27,473 bases of DNA from Polymyxa betae (lineage: Eukaryota; Endomyxa; Phytomyxea; Plasmodiophorida; Plasmodiophoridae). Location: contig RBZT01000859.1 of the NCBI GenBank assembly GCA_003693705.1, positions 1-27,473 on the forward strand, written 5' to 3'. Numbering within the stretch: the stretch's first letter is position 1; every line of letters begins with the position of its first letter. The notes beneath the pieces are model-generated. The model had not been told where the DNA came from. It searched no databases and was given only the letters and a program-made list of their open reading frames with translations. A program made the translations under genes and the position numbers. Below are positions 17,878-27,055 of the stretch, one piece after another.

Positions 17878-19797
17878 TTAGAAAACATATTGATCGAGGC
17901 GGACCGTGAACTTGGGCGTTTTCACCATCTTGCCTGTTTTCTCATTGTACATGATGATGACAAGTTGGTCCTGGATTTTCTCCAACGGCAACTGCTTGAG
18001 AAGCTGGTGATAGCCGTCGGTGATATCAACGGGACGATCTCGCTGGTACCGAGCTCGCAATCCACCAGATCCTTCAATGAGGATGACCCCAATAACCGTA
18101 TCCTTGACGACGATTTCCACCCTGAATGGCGACTCCGTCAGAGGGACTTCACAAAGCGACAGAATCATGTGCATTTTGGGTGGCGAAGCGAACAGCTCCG
18201 GGATCGCCTTGTACGGACATGTCACGTTTTGAGTTGAAACAACAGGAACAGGAGGGCGCCGCTTCTTGTCATCGCCGTCCATGGTCTCCTGCTGAACGGC
18301 CAGACTGTGCGTCGCCGACGAGTACGATTTCAGCGGCAGCGATGATGTGGCGCTCATGTATCTTGGCGGGGATGATGCATTGGACCAACCCCAGTTGCCA
18401 CCGAACGACCACGCCACAGAAGCAACAACCTTGGACATTTCGCCGGGGTGTTTGGGGGGCTTGACATCGGTGAAATGGGTAGTATTGTGGGCGACGGCAT
18501 TGTATCCCTTTCCTTCCGGATTTGGCTGCTTTCCTGTGGTTCCCTTCATTCTCGGCGCGGTCGCATTGCTCGATCCATGACCGTCGCGGACATCGGACTG
18601 GGCGGTTGGACCCGGCATCGAATTGCCGGAATGGCTGGTGGAATCGAGGAAGTTGCCGGTGGGCGGGACCGGGTCTCCGTCCAAACCGTGAATGGCACCC
18701 GCACCGGGGACGGCGCCGAAAAATCGGCCACTGTCAACCCAGCCGGTGGCCGAAGAAATATTGGGAGCAGGTACGTCCTCAGTGTGCCATTCGTGGTTGT
18801 CACTGGTGGTCATTCCAAGTCCGCCGAGACCAGGCGTGGTTCCGTTTCCTGCCGAAATATGTTAACAAAGGAAACGTGACGATAAACGGCGAGCAGTTAT
18901 ACCTGCAATAACCATGCCCTGGTAGGATCGCTCTGAGTTATCAGCAGAGAACGCCGAATCGCCCAGATGTGCTTGAATGTGCCCAACGCGCATCAGCATG
19001 GCGACGTGAGCGCCGTTGGTCGCGTTTAAATCATTACCGTCAATATGCCCATCGGTGGGCATCTGGACCGGATGTGCAGCCGCGCGAGCGAGTTCCTCCT
19101 TCCAATCACCATTGGGATCCCAGCGCGATGAATCATTCACGACGATGGCACCGCTGAATGGACCCGACAGGCCTTTCAGCTGTTGTGTAGCCGCCGATGG
19201 CGGCTTCGTCGAGTTGTGATTCAGGGTCCAGCGCCACCAGATTCGGTCAACGTTGGCGAGCGCCATCCAGTAGAGGACGTCGCGGGGCGCCGTATCCAGC
19301 GTCGCCACATCACCGCCCAGCGAAGCCAGCACGGACTCGAACAAATTTTCGAGCTGAACGGAGAGATGCGAGAAGTCGAGCTGAGCGAACGCCATGATCT
19401 CCAACAATAGAAATGTTTCGGTAGGGTATGGCGAGACCGGCTTTCGCTTCGTGGAGAAGAGCGGGTTAAGGCCATTGGTCGACCGAACGCGCGGCTCCAG
19501 AGTCAGGGGCGGGATGGGCTCCAGACTGAAATCCCAATAAGGGACAGGGTACTGTAGTAGGTCCTCTAATTGGTGAAGGGCGTGGCGGTGCCATGGCAGG
19601 AAGGCGGGGGTCCCGTGAGATGAGAAGGGGTCCGAAGAAAGCTTGGCGAATTCAGGCGATGCCGACGCCGCGATCCAGGCAGAGCGCAGCTGTTCGATAT
19701 CGGTGTCGTAGAGTTCGGACGCCGCTTTTCGATTGCCGGTGAAGTTCTGGCTGGCTAGGCAGGTCGCCAGACTGGCGATGATGATAAAAACGAGCAT
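17878..19797 (-). CDS. Secreted tyrosinase-like protein lacking most copper ligands
   Basis: Exon 1 is 19797-18903, intron 18902-18849 (54 nt), exon 2 18848-17878; 621 residues. A signal peptide (MLVFIIIASLATCLASQ) leads into a tyrosinase fold: HGTPAFLPWHRHALHQLEDL at 61-80 with PYWD at 86-89 is the CuA block, and LYWMALANVDRIWWRW at 175-190 is the CuB block. In active tyrosinases CuB reads F.HHANVDR.W; here both histidines are replaced (MAL). No His occurs before residue 61 to serve as the first CuA ligand, and the H...H pair ahead of CuB is absent. Only H61 and H70 of the six ligands are recognisable. It is therefore unlikely to oxidise phenols by the usual binuclear copper chemistry. A Pro/Gly/Ser/Asn-rich linker and a C-terminal Cys-containing beta-like region follow. 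Confidence 0.75.
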
Positions 19798-19927
19798 GAC
19801 GTTTGGGGCTGTCGGGATTAGACGCCGATTTTCGAAGTGAATCCCCGGATCGAGTCACTTCGGAAGTGGTCGCCGGATGGTGGCGAATGATTCATCGTCA
19901 ATGGTGCGTGCAATGACTCATCGTCTC

Positions 19928-20290
19928 CATGAAATCTTGGCAATGATGGACGGTGGGGCCTCCAGGTTGCGCCAACCCAGTGCTGCAGGCTCCCTTTGAA
20001 AGAGCCTTCTATCAATCTATGGAGGCGGGACCTTTCAATCTTCTCAATGAAACCTTCGTTATGATGGACGGGGGCCCCCAGGCTGCGCCACCTCAGTGCT
20101 GCAGGCTCCCTTTGAATGAGCCTTCTATCACTCTGTGGAGGCGGGACCTTTCAATCTTCTTTATGAAATCTTGGCTATGATGGACGTGGGGGCCTCCAGG
20201 CTGCGCCAACCCAGTGCTGCAGGCTCCCTTTGAGAGAGCCTTCTGTCAATTTATGGAGGCGCGACCTTCAAGCCTCTCGATCCATTCTCC
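19928..20290. repeat. Three tandem repeats of about 117-119 bp
   Basis: Units start at 19928, 20047 and 20163 with ATGAAA, pass through ATGATGGACG, CCAGTGCTGCAGGCTCCC, GAGCCTTCTATCA and GGAGGCGGGACCTTTCAATC, and diverge only by point changes. The third is slightly shorter at its end. They lie just upstream of the tyrosinase-like gene and may be a minisatellite; a stop-free but short plus frame runs through part of the array. Confidence 0.8.
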
Positions 20291-20368
20291 TTCTAGGTTC
20301 GATTCGATTCGTTTCTGTTGAGACGGATTGATTGTGGCTGCCGCCGACGTCGCCGTGACCGAGTCGCA

Positions 20369-20611
20369 ATGTCATCAGAGCGATATCGTTAGCTATGCAG
20401 CAAAGGTCAAGAAGCTATCTTTGGACCCGCTGCCAAAGTTCCTTTGAGTGATATTGATTCTCGTTGCCATTTCTGTCAACCCGTCGCCGGTCATTGTGTC
20501 ATCGCATCCGATCAAATCAAGCTGTTTATCACACCACCTACAAAATTGCTTCGAAAATGGGGCCTTCACATCGGCGTCGGGCATTCTCTTTCTGAGCGGT
20601 ATCCTTTTTAA
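20369..20611 (+). pseudogene. Short protein-like frame with one internal TAG
   Basis: ATG at 20369 and TAA at 20609-20611 bound an 81-codon frame with a single TAG at codon 8. After it the frame reads EAIFGPAAKVPLSDIDSRC, then CHFCQPVAGHCVIASD and KWGLHIGVGHSLSERYPF. The Cys/His set C..C......HC suggests a metal-binding core. No family recognised. It could be the 3' exon of a gene whose start lies upstream, or a recently broken small gene. Confidence 0.3.
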
Positions 20612-20683
20612 TTATTTGGCTTTTCGCCTGCTCTTACATCATTCTTTTAATACAAGGATCGGTACGGCCAGGGCGATCCGATT

Positions 20684-22144
20684 ATGATCAAGCGCCGGGA
20701 GCGGCCCCGATCGGCCGGCGTCCTCTGCCATGCCGGCGTGTCGCCCAGGCATCTGCCTCGCCGCACGACACCCGTCGTCGTCGCACCGCTTAGTCGTCGA
20801 CGACAGCCTCGGCCCGCTCGCCTGCGACGCGAATTCATCTCGGCCCCAAAACCGGTCGCCCCAACCCCCGCACCGCCGCCCCGAGTCGATGTCGTGCTGG
20901 CTCAGCTCCGCGAGCACTTTCAACGCCATAACTCGCTGACGCGTTCGTTTCTACATTGGGACGTGGATCGGAATGGGCGACTGTCTCGAGACGAGCTGGC
21001 CCAGCTGGTCGACGACCAAGGAGTCCGCGTCTCCGAAGCCGAACTCGGTTCGCTGTACACCCGAATGCTGGGTCACGAGAACTGCATCCGATACGAGGAT
21101 TTCGCGCGCGTTCTGGCCCCGGTCGAAGAGAACAACGCCCCGCAGGGCCTGGCGATCGATGGTTCTCGCCCGACGCCCGCGACGAAGTCTCCGTATCCGA
21201 TCACCGCCGAACGCGCTATCCAGCTCCTATCAGATCGGATGCGACGCTTAGCACGGCCGACAGCGGCAGTTCGGTGTTGGGACGATGGTCACGAGGGCGT
21301 TATCAAGCGCGATCGCGTACGAACCGCGTTGCAGCGCTGCAACTTCAACCTGAGCGAGGCTGAGCTCGACGAATTCATCGCAGGCTTTGATGGAGCCAGT
21401 ACGGAGGTGATTCCGGTTGGCTCGTTCATGAAGCGGATGCTGCATATCGGAGACTCGGATACGGACGCTGACCAGGCTGATCATGAAGGGTTCAATCCGT
21501 ATCGGGGTAGACGGAGACCGAGACCGATGACGGCAGAGCCGCGCGTCGCCACAGCCGACTTCGACCAGCGAACGCTGTTCCCGTTCTTCGCTGAGCTCCA
21601 GCGGCGGTTTGGCGATAAACCTCGCCGCATGTTCCGTTACCTGGACGAGGACAACGATGGTGTTGTGACGCTGAGCGACCTTCACAAGAGTACAGCTGTC
21701 TCTATGTTTCAATCAGGCAGCGTTAACATGTCTTCAGGTCTGGCGTTACGTTCGGCGGGCGAAGTCAACGAGATCTGGGACGCGCTTGGGATCTCCCAAC
21801 GTCTCGATTTCGCCGATTTCGTGACGATTCTGAACCGGGTCGAGTGCGGACCGGCGCCCAGTGCGAAAGTGCTTCAGAATCGTTCCGCAGCATCATCGCT
21901 GCCGAGGTCACGTTCGACCAACCATATCGAAGCGCCTTGCGGTACGCCGGCGCACGCGACCGCCATGGAGCGATTCGATCGCGGCCGCGCAGTACCAGAG
22001 CCATCGCGTGTTAGCCGTCTTGGATATCGGCGGCCGAATCGGCGCCGATCGGCGAGCTATGCGTCCCGTAATCGGTCCAGTCCCGTAATCTGTGACAACG
22101 TCGGATGCGTCGGTGAATATGCCGCTGCCACCGTTCAACCCTAA
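20684..22144 (+). CDS. EF-hand calcium-binding protein
   Basis: A single exon of 486 residues, rich in Arg and Pro at both ends. EF loop 1 is complete: DVDRNGRLSRDE (93-104). Loop 3 is near-canonical, DEDNDGVVTLSD (321-332), ending in Asp instead of Glu. A middle copy, DDGHEGVIKRDR (200-211), has lost the ligands at positions 5 and 12. Spacing of about 110 residues per EF-hand pair suggests a three-module arrangement, each with a helical partner. The Arg/Ser-rich C-terminus (RRSASYASRNRSS) may be phosphorylated. Calcium sensing in the cytosol or in a flagellum is inference; no ciliary marker was seen. Start is the first ATG of the frame. Confidence 0.8.
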   Translation: MIKRRERPRSAGVLCHAGVSPRHLPRRTTPVVVAPLSRRRQPRPARLRREFISAPKPVAPTPAPPPRVDVVLAQLREHFQRHNSLTRSFLHWDVDRNGRLSRDELAQLVDDQGVRVSEAELGSLYTRMLGHENCIRYEDFARVLAPVEENNAPQGLAIDGSRPTPATKSPYPITAERAIQLLSDRMRRLARPTAAVRCWDDGHEGVIKRDRVRTALQRCNFNLSEAELDEFIAGFDGASTEVIPVGSFMKRMLHIGDSDTDADQADHEGFNPYRGRRRPRPMTAEPRVATADFDQRTLFPFFAELQRRFGDKPRRMFRYLDEDNDGVVTLSDLHKSTAVSMFQSGSVNMSSGLALRSAGEVNEIWDALGISQRLDFADFVTILNRVECGPAPSAKVLQNRSAASSLPRSRSTNHIEAPCGTPAHATAMERFDRGRAVPEPSRVSRLGYRRPNRRRSASYASRNRSSPVICDNVGCVGEYAAATVQP

Positions 22145-22872
22145 ACTAGAAATAACCGGCAACGATCTGGCTGCCGAGTGTCTACTGAGTCTGTGCTTAC
22201 ATCTTTGACGAAAAAACGATGTTTAAAATGAAAAGAGACCCTCTTCATAATCAGCAGTTAAAGATATGACGATGCGTCAGCTCTGGCACAGAAGTGGGAA
22301 GATGTTCCAGCAAGCACTGTTCATTCTTGCTGTCTTTGATTTCATTCATTGCATGCACGACAATTCCGATTGTTGTTGTGACCTTTTCAGAATGGTTGTA
22401 GTCCTGTTTTTTGAAAAATAATCGCAGTTAGTTCAGTACCTTATCGCCTTTATTGAATTAATGCCGCCCAGCCTTCTGTCGCCAGCCAAGGCGAATAAAA
22501 AAAGTCAAAGAAACAGCAGTCACGTTATCAATTTCAATCCCAGATTCCTCCTCATGCTAATATTCAAGAAATTATCATATCCGTTTCATGAGCGAGCAGG
22601 GTCGAGCTACAACCACGGCGAATTTCAGGAAAATAAATTTCAAACTTTTCGTGTCTCAGGGCTCTGGTTGCTACCGATATGCGAATCACCACGTTTAGCG
22701 GCTTCTTCCAGGTGGTCAGTAAGGACGTACTGGTCGGCGTCAACATCCTTCGGGAACATGGCTCACGTTGGATGGATCCGAAGAGTAACCGCGAGAACGC
22801 GGATCCTCAAGACAGACCATGATAAAGCCCGGAAGTCCGAGCGTACCTTTGGGCGGCTTTCCCCATCCAGAT
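22145..22872. other. Gene-poor stretch with a short protein-like frame
   Basis: No intact gene. A plus frame at about 22660-22822 reads ATDMRITTFSGFFQVVSKDV followed by LVGVNILREHGSRWM and ends at TGA, with an upstream TAA; it could be a lone exon or relic. Confidence 0.3.
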
Positions 22873-23541
22873 TCAGGGCGATTTCTCTCCTAGATCCACA
22901 TATGCCTTTTCAGAATTGAAAAGCATCGTCTGATATCCATCCTGGTTCAGCTTGTCTATGAAATCGTAAAATATGGAATCGAAGAATAGGGTTTTAGGGT
23001 TTCGGTTTGTTTGGCGTTCGCACTGCGTCAGGTCTATTTGATTCGGACTTGTCCTTTTCGTAGTTCTGTCATCACTGAGTTGATGAACGAAAGCAAAGAT
23101 CAACGAATCAGATTCCATCGAATATTGATCCTGATGAACTAGTTCGGAGACCCCATAAAATGAAAATCCAATTCCGGATACGACAGGCAGCCTCCATACT
23201 TTTGGCATTCGGAGTTTTTAATGCCGCAAACGCGAAACTACGGAGGACTGCATACGGGCGTCCAGCATTGCTTTGGTACAGATTAGAGAAGCCGGATGGA
23301 AACAGATATGATTCGGCTGATGATAGGCCCGAACACCGAAGTGAAGCGATGCCATTAATGGCGCCATGATTTCGACGTTGCCAGAAGCCAAGAGAATCTT
23401 CTCACTCGGTATATTCGGCTCGATATAGTGAATCGTCACATCTGGCGGCTCAGAAATCACCTCCTTTGAACTGTTGGAATCGCATTTGCGACAGAATCTG
23501 CAGAGGGCTTCTGCTGGTTTATCACAACGAAGAACTCGAAC
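22873..23541 (-). pseudogene. Unknown protein relic with a CxxCxxC cluster, one internal stop
   Basis: One minus frame of 223 codons runs from a TTAG acceptor-like site (23542) to TGA at 22873 and is interrupted only by a TAA at 23218-23220. It starts VRVLRCDKPAEALCRFCRKC, a Cys cluster suggesting a zinc site, continues DVTIHYIEPNIPSEKILLAS and HFGVRAYHQPNHICFHPASL, and after the stop MPKVWRLPVVSGIGFSFYGV. The frame looks protein-like on both sides. No family recognised; a transposon-derived protein is possible. Confidence 0.4.
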
Positions 23542-23609
23542 CTAACAAACCAAGTGCTGTTAGATCGATGCATTCGAAGTTCAAGTTTATTTATGAATCA
23601 ATACCGCTG

Positions 23610-23840
23610 CTAAAGCATGAATCCTGACTGACTTCGGAACAAAGAGATCACATCATCGGACTTTCAGCCTGCGAAGTCGGAACCAACGAGTACCATGCGT
23701 GAGGCATCCCTGAAAACTTGGAATTTTTCCGGACTGAGAAACATAACCAGACGTTGATCTCCTGTCATCAGCAGTCTGTGGAATCGGAAGAAGCAGTTCA
23801 CGGCATTTCTGCATGAAATCCAGAGTATAGAGATGCCCAT
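23610..23840 (-). pseudogene. Unknown protein relic, one internal TGA
   Basis: ATG at 23840, TAG at 23610; 76 codons with a TGA at 23664-23666. It reads FRFHRLLMTGDQRLVMFLSP, EKFQVFRDASRMVLVGSDF and, after the TGA, KSDDVISLFRSQSGFML. It may belong to the same broken gene as the relics on either side. Family unknown. Confidence 0.3.
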
Positions 23841-23855
23841 ATTTTCAGGTGCCTT

Positions 23856-24228
23856 TCAGGTCACGAGAAATCCTTTCAACGTCATGTGGTGTTTTTCATG
23901 CGAACGCAGAAAATACTCCGTACAGTAACGCTCTTTTGTAAGTGCGAATTCGAGTTTTTTGCCTTTGCGTGCTTCTCGACGAGAGAGAAAGCGAGACATC
24001 GCATTCGAGAGTTCGGGCGCCTCCATCATCGCACTCTCCAATTCAAAAAAGACAAAACAGCTTCGGCATATTGTCAAAGTGGCTGAAGCCCGGCGTTGAC
24101 AATTCGCAAGGGCTCCGGACGCGCTGGTGGCCACGAGACTGAACCTGCCTGACGAAGGCGAACTCGTGCAAACCACTCGTACGGGGATCCCAGTCGGTTA
24201 AAACCCTAACCACCATAATCTCCATCAT
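23856..24228 (-). pseudogene. Unknown protein relic, frameshift at an A6 run
   Basis: A minus frame from 24228 reads CELSTPGFSHFDNMPKLFCL; at the run of six A (24055-24060) the protein-like signal moves to another frame, ELESAMMEAPELSNAMSRFL, RREARKGKKLEFALTKERY and YFLRSHEKHHMTLKGF, ending at 23856. A homopolymer length change explains the break. Confidence 0.35.
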
Positions 24229-24541
24229 ATGAAGCTGCCACCAGTAGTTTCACCTTAAGAGACATTTGTCTCAAAGTGATTGAAATTTTTTGAAATTTTC
24301 GTGAAAAGTTTAGTTTTATTTTCGATTTTTTTCAATTTTCTATCTAATCTTTCATAATGTACCTTTTTCTGGTCGTATGGAGCCAATAACGAATATTTGA
24401 AAGGTATTTCAAACTTACTTTCAGTTATTGGAATTTTCAAAGGGAAACGCGACCCCATTAACAGAGTGACACTCCGACACAGATCTGTGTTTCCGCCTTC
24501 GAAAAAATCCAAGCTGTCTGCAGCAGCTGATTGCGTTTTCG
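24229..24541. other. AT-rich upstream region of the PC-esterase gene
   Basis: About 310 bp, AT-rich at 24270-24420. No gene is supported; it should hold the promoter of the following gene. Confidence 0.3.
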
Positions 24542-25726
24542 ATGCGACCGCGATTTTTTGATAGTAGACAGGTCGCATATGGAGCCTTATTGCTGTCTTG
24601 GGCCACTTTAGTGTACGTCGCCTGGAACTCCGAATCCTTCATCTCGTTCGGCTCGTCGCTCTTCAACAATCCGAACACGGCGGCGCCCGACTTCTGGCCG
24701 ATCGAGTCCGTCTCTCAACGGCAACCGAATTCGGAAACCTGTCAAAATGTGACGATGAGATCGGCGTTTTCGTCGGTGCCAACGAAGCCGATTCTGTCTG
24801 CAGAACGCCATTGTTCGATGCGCGATTGGACCAAAGGCGATTGGATCTATTCGGGCGATGCGAACGACACCTTGCAGAGGACCGGTCTCGATATGACGTA
24901 TCTCAACCGTTTCCAGCCCGATTACGACAACGCCGAACGCCAATCGTGGCTGTGGGAATGGCGATCGAATTCGTCGCGATGTCAGACGATGCCTCCGTTC
25001 GATCCGATTCGATTATGCTCGGCGCTTGGTCGCGGATCGATCCTGTTCGTGGGCGATTCGCTTCAGGCGAATATGATCGCCGCCTTTCGCCATCAATTGG
25101 AATCGAATCGGCGCGACGCGCTTCACGAGCGACCCTGTCAGAATCCGCAATGGAGCGACGAATACGAACAATCGGTCGTCGTCTGTCCATCGGGCGCTCG
25201 GCTCGACTACATCCGCAACGATCATCTCTCGTTAACGGATCACGACGATCTCGAATGCCACGATCGTTGCTTTCCCTGGATTCAGGCCGTAAATCAATAC
25301 GATTTCCTGTTTCTGAACACGGGATTACACACGCTGGATATCGATCTGTTTCAGTTCCAAACTCGTCAAACGGTCGAGTATCTTCGCGAGCATTATCATG
25401 GTCGTGTAATCTATCGGTTGGCGTCCGAAGGCCATGAGAATTGTATGGATTATAACCGGCCTTGGACGAATGCTGAATTTGCAACGCTCGATTCCGTTCA
25501 TCGAAGTAAACCGTATCGATGGCACTTTGTCGATTCGTATAACGATATCGCCTGGAAGTGGTATTCGACTCTACCGGGAGCGGTGATTCTCGACTCGAAT
25601 GCGATCGTCAGACTTCGACCGGATGTTCATAGATCAAAGGGGGACTGCCTTCATCACACCATTCCGGGGCCCTGGGACTATACTGTTCTCATGCTTTATT
25701 ACGTCTTGGTTGGAGATTTTTCTTGA
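24542..25726 (+). CDS. PC-esterase (SGNH, TBL-like) type II membrane protein
   Basis: A single exon of 394 residues. A short cytosolic N-terminus and one TM helix (VAYGALLLSWATLVYVAW, about 11-28) make it a type II Golgi or ER protein. The catalytic domain has ILFVGDSLQANMIAA (167-181; nucleophile Ser in GDS), NTGLH at 259-263, and near the end GDCLHHTIPGPWD (367-379), whose Asp368 and His371 match the DxxH of the PC-esterase/trichome-birefringence-like family. Members add or remove O-acetyl groups on wall glycans. Six or more lumenal Cys probably form disulfides. Which glycan it acts on is unknown. Long overlapping frames on both strands inside it are side effects of its base composition. 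Confidence 0.8.
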   Translation: MRPRFFDSRQVAYGALLLSWATLVYVAWNSESFISFGSSLFNNPNTAAPDFWPIESVSQRQPNSETCQNVTMRSAFSSVPTKPILSAERHCSMRDWTKGDWIYSGDANDTLQRTGLDMTYLNRFQPDYDNAERQSWLWEWRSNSSRCQTMPPFDPIRLCSALGRGSILFVGDSLQANMIAAFRHQLESNRRDALHERPCQNPQWSDEYEQSVVVCPSGARLDYIRNDHLSLTDHDDLECHDRCFPWIQAVNQYDFLFLNTGLHTLDIDLFQFQTRQTVEYLREHYHGRVIYRLASEGHENCMDYNRPWTNAEFATLDSVHRSKPYRWHFVDSYNDIAWKWYSTLPGAVILDSNAIVRLRPDVHRSKGDCLHHTIPGPWDYTVLMLYYVLVGDFS

Positions 25727-25922
25727 AAATCTCGTCGGTAATGCAAAACAGATAGGATTTAATATTGGTTTTTAAAAAACGTGTGGGATTTTTCAGAAAA
25801 TCGGGAAGTGGTAGCATTAAAGCCCTAAAGGCATTATGTTCGTGTTCGGGGGCAGCACGAAACGGGACCATAGAGGATCAATTGCAAAAAGCTTCTGAGA
25901 AAATGTAGAAGTGCTGTGATAG

Positions 25923-25996
25923 ATGTTGAATACCAGTATTGAAAACATGAAGTGAGAAAATGTTGAATACCAGTATTGAAAACATGAAGTGAGAAA
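25923..25996. repeat. 37-bp direct tandem duplication
   Basis: 25923-25959 and 25960-25996 are identical (unit begins ATGTTGAATACCAG and ends AAGTGAGAAA). They lie in the 3' flank of the PC-esterase gene. Confidence 0.85.
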
Positions 25997-26062
25997 GAAC
26001 GAAAACTTGAATGTGTGGGAGGATTCCCCTTAGAAAAATCTATATTTTAAGCTTTTTGTTGA

Positions 26063-26438
26063 TTAGCGCCAAGTTCGCGACAACGCGGCCTCCCGCACCG
26101 AACTGAGTATCAACAAGATGAGCACGATGAGTAGGAAATCAGGGAAAAAGAAAGAGCAACGCTCAAGAGTCATGTGGCCATAACGGGTGGAATGATCTGG
26201 ATCACAGCCTATAGGAAATAGGGCAAAACAATACTTAAATTGATACGAACAAACCCTCACATAGACAGAAATGAGACTTGTTGTGATATCGAGATTTGAG
26301 GATGAGTTTTGGGTGTATTCGCTGAATTGTTTAAGATAAGTCTTTCGAGATAACGTGTTCAATACAATATACATTCATTTTCCAACAGCTTAGGTATTTA
26401 TCAGATGTAAAATGCGACACCCCAGCGGTCTGGTTTGC
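26063..26438 (-). CDS. 3' exons of an unrecognised single-pass membrane protein
   Basis: Exons (minus) 26438-26373, 26321-26261, 26208-26063 join in consistent phase through introns 26322-26372 (51 nt, GTATAT to TTCAG) and 26209-26260 (52 nt, GTGAGG to TATAG). The reading is ANQTAGVSHFTSDKYLSCWK, then KSRYHNKSHFCLCCDPDHST, a CSFFFPDFLLIVLILLILSS helix, and a short basic tail SRTWR. The first exon of the gene was not found; the upstream edge of the 26438 exon is the limit of the open frame. No family recognised. Confidence 0.4.
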
Positions 26439-26543
26439 TCAATCAAGGTCAATAATGAATGACGTTCTCCCTTCATCAATGCTCTGTCATTGGATTAAAG
26501 GGTTTGCGATATCGGGTCGTACAGATAAACTCGCTCGCGTTGT

Positions 26544-26760
26544 TCATGCCAGAGGGAATCGGTTCAGAAGAGCAAGCTGACTTTCATTGTCGAAGAATAT
26601 TAACATCGCGAGAAGAAATTGGATTGCGCTAAATAAAAATACTGTAATCCAAAAAAAGTGATTCTCCACCGGGTTTTCAAGAACGAATTGCTCCGAATAA
26701 ATTGGATTTTCAGAAGATTTTTCATCAAAGAGTATCAAAATTGCGCCAATGCGAGTTATT
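26544..26760 (-). pseudogene. Protein-like minus frame with a TM helix
   Basis: A frame of about 70 codons reads TRIGAILILFDEKSSENPIY, then FFWITVFLFSAIQFLLAML and ends at TGA. It may be an exon of the gene whose 3' exons lie at 26063-26438, but no clean splice to them was found. Confidence 0.25.
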
Positions 26761-26890
26761 TTGCCCGTTTTAAGTAGTTTTTAAGCGCTTTTATGACAAT
26801 CCAGATACCGAACTGAAAAGCGAGATTTCTGTGCAAGGCTATCAAACTAGGCACGCTTCCAGGCCTCTAAATCAACGATGTCACTTATAC

Positions 26891-27055
26891 CTGAGCGAGA
26901 GCGTCTGCTGTCTGAAGCAGAAAGATGCCTTCAGCTGCTAATGTTGCAGCATGATTCGTGTTGATTCTCCTGTAGGCAAAAAAGCACTTGGAAATCTGCT
27001 TAATTATCTCGTTCGATTCATACTTTGCATAAGCCAGGAACGCAAGATGTAGCTC
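26891..27055 (-). other. Candidate coding exon, unknown family
   Basis: A 55-codon open stretch, ELHLAFLAYAKYESNEIIKQ to GIFLLQTADALAQ, ends at a GTATAAGT donor (26890). Two possible acceptors follow (near 26840 and 26825), giving short C-termini; which is used cannot be told. Confidence 0.3.

Noticed and set aside
21248-21712. 154-codon minus frame antisense to the EF-hand gene
   Set aside because: Antisense to a well-supported EF-hand coding frame with two recognisable loops; no independent signal.
22985-23003. Telomere-like AGGGTTTTAGGG
   Set aside because: Less than two full units, inside a protein-like minus frame; chance is sufficient.
24598-25437. Long overlapping plus frame (279 codons) and a 193-codon minus frame inside the PC-esterase gene
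   Set aside because: They overlap a gene with clear catalytic motifs, have Arg/Ser-rich low-information sequence, and are side effects of the GATCG-rich codon use.
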